NCBI GenBank assembly: GCA_963628765.1
Contig: CAVGFV010000167.1
Location: 1 to 11,060, forward strand
Source of the DNA: Succinimonas sp963628765
Lineage (GTDB): Bacteria; Pseudomonadota; Gammaproteobacteria; Enterobacterales; Succinivibrionaceae
Reading direction: 5' to 3'
Length of the DNA stretch: 11,060 nt
Shown: positions 5,769 through 11,060 of the stretch, one piece after another
Position numbering within the stretch: position 1 is the first letter of the stretch
How the letters are laid out: every line of letters starts with the position of its first letter
Position numbers and translations under genes: made by a program
Notes under the pieces: generated by a model
Databases searched by the model: none
Seen by the model: the letters and a program-made list of their open reading frames with translations, nothing else
Told to the model about the DNA's origin: nothing

Positions 5769-7511
5769 ATGCAATCTCAACGAAATACTGTGTTTATAAT
5801 TTTGCTCATTTTATCAGCCTACATGTACTTCACATGGGAAAGCGATAAAACAGCAAAAATTAGAGCTCAGAACCAACCAGAAATATCTATAAGCTCTCCA
5901 GAAAAGACCAATAGCCTTAAGTCTGGTATCGTTAAAGTATCCACAGATCTTTATGACATGGAGATCAGCCTAAATAATGGTGACATTTTGAGGGCGGATC
6001 TAAAAGATCAAAAAGAAAAAATAGATTCTGACGAAAACTTTCATTTATTAAAGATAAATGATAACTATAAGTATTTCGCTACTAGTAATCTTGTGGCAAC
6101 AGAAGAATCAACTGATCCAACAGTTTCTTCTAAAATGCTTCCTGTAAACTACACCGTAGCACAGGACACTTTCACAATGTCTTCAGTTGTACCAAATGGA
6201 ACAACTGTAAAAGACTATTGCGACCAGTACAGAAAGAACAGAGATCCTTCTCAGAAAAAGAGTGAAAAGGACCAAAATACAGCTGTATCAGAAAAGACCT
6301 CTGATGATGTTTTAGTTGTACCTTTAACAGGAACAACAGCTGATGGATTAACCGTTGTTAAAACATTTACTTTTGAAAGATGTTCACACAGCGTTAATGT
6401 TTCTTTTTCAGTATCTGGCGTAACCAAACCTCTCAAATTGGCACAGTTATCAACACTCGAACAATCTGTTAATGATCCAGAATTAAGTTCAGGTATGTTT
6501 GGTACCTCCGCATACAGAGGAATGGCCTACTCAACAAGTGACACTAAATACCAAAAAGAAACCTTCCAAAATATAGCCGAAGAACAACTTGAAAACATTA
6601 GTTCTAAGAAAGGCGGTTGGGTCAGTATGATTCAACATTATTTCGTTTCAGCATGGGTTGGTGCTTCAAACACAGCAAATACTATCTTCTACCAAGGTAA
6701 AGATAACGAACAAACCGCTGTAGTTGGAATTCGTAGTTCTAATATTTCAGTTAATCCTGGTGACAAGGTAACCCTATCAAACATCTTATGGGTTGGTCCA
6801 AAAGACATTCATGAGATGGAAAAAGTATCTCCTCATTTGGAACTTACCGTTGATTACGGATGGCTTTCATTCCTATCAATTTGGTTGTACTACGCTCTTG
6901 AATTTATTCATCAGATAGTTCAAAACTGGGGTGTTGCAATCATCATTCTTACCTTGATCGTAAGAGGATGTATGTATCCTCTCACCAAGAAACAATATGT
7001 TTCTATGGCGAAAATGAGAATACTTGCTCCTAAGATGAATGAGCTTAAGGAAAAGTATAAAGATAATAGACAAGCGCTAAGCATGGCTATGATGGAACTT
7101 TATCAAAAGGAAAAAGTTAACCCTCTCGGTGGCTGTTTCCCTATACTGATCCAAATGCCTATTTTCATTGCCCTCTATTGGACATTCATGGAATCTACTG
7201 AGCTTAGACATTCATCATTTATGCTGTGGATTAAAGACCTTTCAGCATACGATCCTTATTTTGTATTACCAATCCTTATGGGTCTCACCATGTTGTTGAT
7301 ACAAAAGATGTCTCCTACTCCAGTAACAGATCCTTTACAGAAAAAGATTATGCTTTTAATGCCAGTGGTATTTACCTTCTTATTCTGTACCTTCCCTGCT
7401 GGTCTTACTCTTTATTGGTTAGTATCTAATACTGTAACCATTATTCAACAGAGTATGATCTTTAGAGCTTTGGAGAAAAAAGGCTTAAGCCTTAAAAAGA
7501 CTACCAAATAA
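5769..7511 (+). CDS. yidC: Membrane protein insertase YidC
   Basis: YidC is the inner-membrane Oxa1/YidC/Alb3-family insertase, acting alone or with SecYEG. At 580 residues it is slightly longer than E. coli YidC (548). Transmembrane segment 1 is at about 7-22, followed by the large periplasmic beta domain (about 50-355). The conserved insertase domain begins near 360 with further membrane segments at about 366-398, 456-475, 494-511 and 528-556. The hydrophilic-groove arginine is R399 in LIVRGCMYPLTKKQY, and the cytoplasmic loop (about 412-450) is Lys/Met/Glu-rich. The extra length lies mostly in the periplasmic domain, with a charged Lys/Ser/Asp-rich patch around 155-180. It is the last gene of the rpmH operon and is followed at once by a strong terminator. 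The ATG gives a normal start with the first helix intact, although the ribosome-binding site is weak. Confidence 0.97.
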   Translation: MQSQRNTVFIILLILSAYMYFTWESDKTAKIRAQNQPEISISSPEKTNSLKSGIVKVSTDLYDMEISLNNGDILRADLKDQKEKIDSDENFHLLKINDNYKYFATSNLVATEESTDPTVSSKMLPVNYTVAQDTFTMSSVVPNGTTVKDYCDQYRKNRDPSQKKSEKDQNTAVSEKTSDDVLVVPLTGTTADGLTVVKTFTFERCSHSVNVSFSVSGVTKPLKLAQLSTLEQSVNDPELSSGMFGTSAYRGMAYSTSDTKYQKETFQNIAEEQLENISSKKGGWVSMIQHYFVSAWVGASNTANTIFYQGKDNEQTAVVGIRSSNISVNPGDKVTLSNILWVGPKDIHEMEKVSPHLELTVDYGWLSFLSIWLYYALEFIHQIVQNWGVAIIILTLIVRGCMYPLTKKQYVSMAKMRILAPKMNELKEKYKDNRQALSMAMMELYQKEKVNPLGGCFPILIQMPIFIALYWTFMESTELRHSSFMLWIKDLSAYDPYFVLPILMGLTMLLIQKMSPTPVTDPLQKKIMLLMPVVFTFLFCTFPAGLTLYWLVSNTVTIIQQSMIFRALEKKGLSLKKTTK

Positions 7512-7525
7512 GTAAATTTGGTTAC

Positions 7526-7569
7526 ATACAAAAGCTGGTACCTTAAATTTTTGGTACCAGCTTTTGTAT
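7526..7569 (+). terminator. Terminator of the rpmH-rnpA-yidD-yidC operon
   Basis: A perfect 17-bp inverted repeat pairs ATACAAAAGCTGGTACC (7526-7542) with GGTACCAGCTTTTGTAT (7553-7569) across a 10-nt loop, starting 14 bp after the yidC stop. The U-rich 3' arm and the A-rich 5' arm make it a usable intrinsic terminator, though the U tract is interrupted (TTTTGTATAT). Confidence 0.8.
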
Positions 7570-7820
7570 ATCTACTAACAATAATAATTGAATCCAGTAA
7601 AATCTATACTACTTTTGGGCGTTTGGCATAGTACTAGAAAATTCCTTTAACGATTATTTTTCGTATGTTCTCTATCAGCGTTGAGGTTTGAGAATACGTA
7701 ATTACTAAAGGTAACATTCAATAAAAACAAATTCCAAACAGTCTGATAAAATGCACCTATTCAAATGACTACACCAATAGGTTTTCACTTTAAATTGGTT
7801 TATAACAAAAGGAATGCGTA
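7570..7820 (+). promoter_or_regulatory. mnmE upstream region with weak promoter candidate
   Basis: This AT-rich, noncoding 251-bp region must hold the promoter of mnmE-earP-efp, because a terminator precedes it. The best candidate is TTGAGA (7688-7693) and TAACAT (7712-7717) with 18-bp spacing, which is weak. Two inverted repeats share bases and cannot form together: ACCTATT (7755-7761) with AATAGGT (7776-7782), and ACCAAT (7773-7778) with ATTGGT (7794-7799). AAGGA at 7809-7813, seven bases before the ATG, is a good ribosome-binding site. Confidence 0.35.
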
Positions 7821-9179
7821 ATGTGTGAAACAATAGCCGCTGTTGCAACTCCCATAGGTCGTGGTGGTATTGGTATTATTAGAGTCTCAGGCAAAGATGC
7901 CCTTCTTGTTGAAGAAAAGATTATCGGTAAGAGAACAGAACCTCGTTACGCAGAATACACAAACTTTAATACAATTTCCGGCGAACAAATTGACGAAGGC
8001 ATTGTAATTTATTTCCAAGGTCCAAGAAGTTTTACAGGTGAAGACGTTGTGGAGTTTCAATGTCATGGTGGACCAGTTGTTCTCGATCTTCTATTAACAG
8101 AAATTCTTAAAGTTCCTAATCTCAGATTGGCTGAGCCTGGAGAATTTTCAAAGCGCGCATTTTTAAATGGCAAAATAGATCTAACTCAAGCAGAGGCCAT
8201 TCAAGATTTAATCAACGCCGCTAGTATAAATGCCGCTAAATCAGCTAAAAACTCTTTAATAGGAATGTTTTCCAAAAAAGTTAATAGCTTAAATGAAGAA
8301 CTAAAAAATCTTAGAACTTATGTAGAAGCGACCATCGATTTTCCAGATGAAAGCATTGATTTTGTAAATGAAGGTGATGTGCTTAAGAGAGTCGATGCTC
8401 TTCTTGAAAAAGCAAAGGAAGTAACTGAAGCGGCTAAACAAGGCGTCCTTTTACAAGAAGGTATAAACGTCGTTATTGCAGGAAGACCTAACGCTGGAAA
8501 ATCATCTTTACTCAATGCTTTATTAGGTGAAGAACGAGCCATAGTAACAAGTATTGCAGGTACAACTAGAGATAGCATTAGAGAGGAACTATCTATAGAT
8601 GGTTTACCTGCGCATATTACCGATACGGCTGGTCTCCGCAATCAAACACAAGATGAAGCAGAAAAAATTGGTATTGAGCGTTCCTGGCAAGAGATCCAAA
8701 AAGCCACTCAAATTATGTTCGTTTATGATGTTGCAGGGAATGATAGTCTTGAACAAGAAGAGTTATTAAAAGACATTATAAAGAGTACAGACAATAAGCT
8801 ACCTTGCACTGTTATTTGCAACAAAACAGATTTAAATGATGCAGAAATTCCAGAATTCTTTAAAAAATTTACCTGTATAAAAATTTCCGCTAAAAACCAT
8901 ACCGGCATAAACGAATTGATTAAGCATCTCAAAAAATCTGTGGGCTACAATAACAATTCCGAAGGTGTTTTTTCTGCTAGAAGAAGACACATCGATGCCC
9001 TTGAACGCGCAATAAGTGCACTAAAAAATTCCAAGCAATACCTTGATGATGAAAGCACTTTTGAAATTGCTGCTGAAGAGCTAAGACTTGCTCAAAATGC
9101 CTTAAATGAAATTTTAGGAAGGTTCACAGCTGACGATTTGTTAGGGCAAATTTTCAATACATTCTGTGTCGGTAAATAA
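7821..9179 (+). CDS. mnmE: tRNA modification GTPase MnmE (TrmE)
   Basis: MnmE works with MnmG to install the (carboxymethyl)aminomethyl group on wobble uridine 34 of several tRNAs, using a folate-derived one-carbon unit. The 452 residues match the usual ~454. The N-terminal folate-binding domain opens ETIAAVATPIGRGGIGIIRV and carries FTGEDVVEFQCHGG (71-84) and the block LAEPGEFSKRAFLNGKIDL at 103-121. The embedded G domain has G1 GRPNAGKS (221-228), G2 GTTRD (247-251), G3 DTAG (268-271), G4 NKTD (334-337) and G5 SAK (356-358). The C-terminus ends FCVGK with the catalytic Cys449, against FCIGK in most relatives. The start is supported by AAGGA seven bases upstream. earP starts one base after its stop, so the two are probably translated together. 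Confidence 0.97.
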   Translation: MCETIAAVATPIGRGGIGIIRVSGKDALLVEEKIIGKRTEPRYAEYTNFNTISGEQIDEGIVIYFQGPRSFTGEDVVEFQCHGGPVVLDLLLTEILKVPNLRLAEPGEFSKRAFLNGKIDLTQAEAIQDLINAASINAAKSAKNSLIGMFSKKVNSLNEELKNLRTYVEATIDFPDESIDFVNEGDVLKRVDALLEKAKEVTEAAKQGVLLQEGINVVIAGRPNAGKSSLLNALLGEERAIVTSIAGTTRDSIREELSIDGLPAHITDTAGLRNQTQDEAEKIGIERSWQEIQKATQIMFVYDVAGNDSLEQEELLKDIIKSTDNKLPCTVICNKTDLNDAEIPEFFKKFTCIKISAKNHTGINELIKHLKKSVGYNNNSEGVFSARRRHIDALERAISALKNSKQYLDDESTFEIAAEELRLAQNALNEILGRFTADDLLGQIFNTFCVGK

Positions 9180-9180
9180 C

Positions 9181-10335
9181 ATGAGTAACGAAATATCAGT
9201 AGATATATTTTGCAAAATAATAGATAACTACGGAGACGCTGGCGTTACTTATAGGTTAGCCAGGAATTTAAATGATCTAAATTGTAAAGTTAGATTATTT
9301 ACTGATATCCCTCTAACAATGAAAAAACTTGTACCCGAGTTACCTGTTTTAAACAACGAACAGAATTTTGATTACACAACTAAAGAAGGAATAACGATTA
9401 GAAATTGGCCAACTGAAAAAGATGCCTTTATTCCCTCAAAAGTTGTTATAGAGGCTTTTCAATGCGCTCTCCCTACACATATAACATCAAAGATCACCAA
9501 AAGCACTGTATGGATAAATTTGGATTATTTATCTGCCGAAAAATGGGTTGAAGACTGCCATAAAATGCCCTCTTTTCAGCCAAATGGAAATATAAAATAT
9601 TTCTTCTTTCCCGGTTTTTCAGAAAAAACAGGCGGACTTAACTTTGATAGGGAAATAACCACGATCGCTAAAGAAAAAGCCAAAGCTGGCGTTTTAGAAT
9701 TGCTGTCTATACCAAAAGAGCAAAGAAACGAAATTACTAAAAATTTTTGGCTACAAATTTTTTCATACGAGACTCCAGCCTTAATTGATTTAATAAAGGC
9801 AGTTACAGAAGTTAAAAAAAATGTGGTTTTATTCCTACCTGAAGGCCGAAGCAGGACTTATTTTGAAGCTAATACTGCTTTTACAGAACTTTGTGAAAAT
9901 AAGAAACTAAAAGTTATTAAATTTGATATGCTCGAGCAACAAAAATATAACCTTATTTTAAAGGCAATGGATCTCAATGTTGTTCGTGGAGAGGATTCTA
10001 TTACACAAGCAAATATGACCGGAAGCCCTTTCTTATGGCATATATACAGACAAGAAGAAAATGCACATATCGATAAATTAAAAGCCTTTTTGAACGTTTA
10101 TACAAAAGATTCTACTTCCGAACACTTAACTGAAACAATCACTAAAGCTTTTCTAGCATTAAACACTTCTCCTGAAGAGTTAAGCGGTACTTTTTCTACT
10201 TTTTACAATTTTATGATAGAATACAAAGCAATTTGCGGTCTGTCCCAAAAATGGGCACAACTGTTATTAAAGAACGAGAATCTATCAACCAACCTTTTAA
10301 ATTTTATAAAGGAACAGGTAGGTTCAAAAGATTAA
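9181..10335 (+). CDS. earP: EF-P arginine rhamnosyltransferase EarP
   Basis: EarP transfers rhamnose from dTDP-L-rhamnose to Arg32 of elongation factor P, which EF-P of this type needs to rescue ribosomes stalled at polyproline. The 384-residue GT-B-fold protein has the family N-terminus IFCKIIDNYGDAGV, with the essential aspartates D15 and D19. The middle carries WINLDYLSAEKWVEDCHKMPS and then FFFPGFSEKTGGLNFDRE. The nucleotide-sugar motif RGEDS is at 269-273 with E271, followed by QANMTGSPFLWHIYRQEE. I chose the ATG at 9181, one base past the mnmE stop, because it leaves the usual short tail before the first motif. An in-frame GTG at 9166, inside mnmE, would add five residues. efp follows at 17 bp, the classic arrangement. 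The rhamnose-synthesis genes (rmlABCD) must lie elsewhere. Confidence 0.96.
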   Translation: MSNEISVDIFCKIIDNYGDAGVTYRLARNLNDLNCKVRLFTDIPLTMKKLVPELPVLNNEQNFDYTTKEGITIRNWPTEKDAFIPSKVVIEAFQCALPTHITSKITKSTVWINLDYLSAEKWVEDCHKMPSFQPNGNIKYFFFPGFSEKTGGLNFDREITTIAKEKAKAGVLELLSIPKEQRNEITKNFWLQIFSYETPALIDLIKAVTEVKKNVVLFLPEGRSRTYFEANTAFTELCENKKLKVIKFDMLEQQKYNLILKAMDLNVVRGEDSITQANMTGSPFLWHIYRQEENAHIDKLKAFLNVYTKDSTSEHLTETITKAFLALNTSPEELSGTFSTFYNFMIEYKAICGLSQKWAQLLLKNENLSTNLLNFIKEQVGSKD

Positions 10336-10352
10336 ACTTGTAAGGTAACTAA

Positions 10353-10916
10353 ATGAAAATCGCACAAGAAATTCGCGCCGGCAACGTAATTATGGTCGGT
10401 AATGCACCTATGGTTGTACTTAAGACTGAATTCAATAAATCAGGCCGTAATGCAGCTGTTGTTAAGATGAAGCTTAAGAACCTCCTCAGCGAAGGTGGTA
10501 CTGAAACCGTATTTAAGGCTGACGAAAAGTTAGACGACGTTATCCTTGAACACAAGACCTGCACCTATTCATACTTTGCAGATCCTCTTTATGTTTTCAT
10601 GGATGAAGAATTCAATTCAATCGAAATTGAAAAAGAATTCCTTGGTGATGCTGTAAACTACATCGTAGACGGCATGGAAGATGAATGCACCGTTACTTTC
10701 TATAACGGCAAAGCAATCGGCGTTCAATTACCAATCACCGTTGTAAGAGAAGTAGAATACACTGAACCATCAGTACGTGGTGATACTTCTGGAAAGGTAA
10801 CCAAGCCAGCTACTCTTAAGGGTACAGGCTTCAAGATCAGCGTTGCTGATTTCGTTAAGACTGGCGATAAGATCGAAATCGACACCAGAACCAATGAATT
10901 CAAGAAGCGTGTTTAA
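10353..10916 (+). CDS. efp: Translation elongation factor P (Arg32 type)
   Basis: EF-P binds between the ribosomal P and E sites and promotes peptide bonds at consecutive prolines. Its 187 residues match the family. The N-terminal KOW-like domain starts MKIAQEIRAGNVIMVGNAPM. The loop KSGRN at 29-33 puts Arg at position 32, the residue EarP glycosylates, where enterobacterial EF-P has a beta-lysylated Lys34. Two OB-type domains follow, with signatures YSYFADPLYVFMDEEF and, near the end, GDKIEIDTRTNEFKKRV. It is close to Neisseria EF-P. AAGG (10342-10345) lies seven bases before the ATG. Codon use (AAG, AAC, CGT, ATC, GGC) is stronger in C/G-ending codons than in the adjoining earP, as expected for an abundant protein. 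A strong terminator follows. Confidence 0.98.
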   Translation: MKIAQEIRAGNVIMVGNAPMVVLKTEFNKSGRNAAVVKMKLKNLLSEGGTETVFKADEKLDDVILEHKTCTYSYFADPLYVFMDEEFNSIEIEKEFLGDAVNYIVDGMEDECTVTFYNGKAIGVQLPITVVREVEYTEPSVRGDTSGKVTKPATLKGTGFKISVADFVKTGDKIEIDTRTNEFKKRV

Positions 10917-10954
10917 TTCTTAAATACCTTCTTTAGCATATAAGCTATAGTGTT

Positions 10955-10988
10955 AAAAAAATTCCTCACAAGTTGGGGAATTTTTTTT
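10955..10988 (+). terminator. Terminator of mnmE-earP-efp, probably bidirectional
   Basis: ATTCCTCA (10961-10968) pairs with TTGGGGAAT (10974-10981, T10974 to T10981; one G-U pair) across the 5-nt loop CAAGT. The flanking A6 and T6 runs extend the stem to 14 bp, and the 3' side ends in a T8 run (10981-10988). On the other strand the A7 run (10955-10961) provides a T tail, so it may also stop transcription arriving from the right. Confidence 0.85.
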
Positions 10989-11060
10989 CGTTTTTTAAAA
11001 ACGAACCTAAACTCTGTCGTTATTTGTATGTTTAGGGTCAAAAGGACTGAACGTAAAGTT
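10989..11060. other. Right-edge noncoding stretch with small inverted repeats
   Basis: No gene start can be supported in the last 72 bases. Two short dyads are visible: CGTTTT/AAAACG (10989-11003), directly after the efp terminator, and CCTAAAC (11006-11012) with GTTTAGG (11030-11036), 17 bp apart. They could belong to the terminator region or to the control region of the next gene, which cannot be told from here. Confidence 0.3.

Noticed and set aside
8318..8641. 107-codon minus-strand reading frame inside mnmE
   Set aside because: It is antisense to the conserved G domain of mnmE and carries no motif; a shadow of the real gene.
9166..9180. GTG at 9166 as the start of earP
   Set aside because: The ATG at 9181 gives the usual distance to the IFCK motif; the longer start adds five residues from within mnmE with no better ribosome-binding site.

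Overview
This window is a replication-origin neighbourhood of a low-GC bacterial chromosome. It is most likely gammaproteobacterial. L34 and RnpA resemble the enterobacterial proteins closely, dnaA-dnaN-recF run in the gammaproteobacterial order, and rpmH-rnpA-yidD-yidC-mnmE run divergently from dnaA. An EarP/Arg32-type EF-P pair lies downstream; this pair is common in Betaproteobacteria and present in some Gammaproteobacteria. A gut-type low-GC lineage such as the Succinivibrionaceae would fit, but that is a guess. No mobile element, CRISPR array, tRNA or rRNA gene was seen.

Left arm (minus strand, 185-4381): dnaA (initiator), dnaN (sliding clamp) and recF (gap repair). A good intrinsic terminator lies between dnaN and recF, and a perfect 16-bp parS centromere site lies just past the recF stop. 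gyrB, the usual next gene, does not start inside the window.

Centre (4382-5052): a 671-bp gap. Its dnaA-proximal two thirds are very AT-rich (about 22-25% GC) and are the natural place for oriC, although no perfect DnaA box is present. The last 230 bases are richer in GC (about 40%). They follow a good sigma70-type promoter and can fold into several hairpins and competing long-range helices, so they form either a structured rpmH leader or a small RNA.

Right arm (plus strand, 5053-10916): a first operon rpmH-rnpA-yidD-yidC covers ribosomal protein L34, the RNase P protein and the membrane-insertion pair. Its genes overlap or nearly touch, and it ends at a 17-bp-stem terminator. A second operon, mnmE-earP-efp, holds a tRNA wobble-uridine modification GTPase, the EF-P arginine rhamnosyltransferase and its substrate EF-P with Arg32. 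It ends at a strong, apparently bidirectional terminator.

All the protein genes belong to known families and no new protein system was found. The items most worth a second look are the structured RNA ahead of rpmH, the origin lacking canonical DnaA boxes, the terminator splitting dnaN from recF, and unusual residues in DnaA and DnaN.
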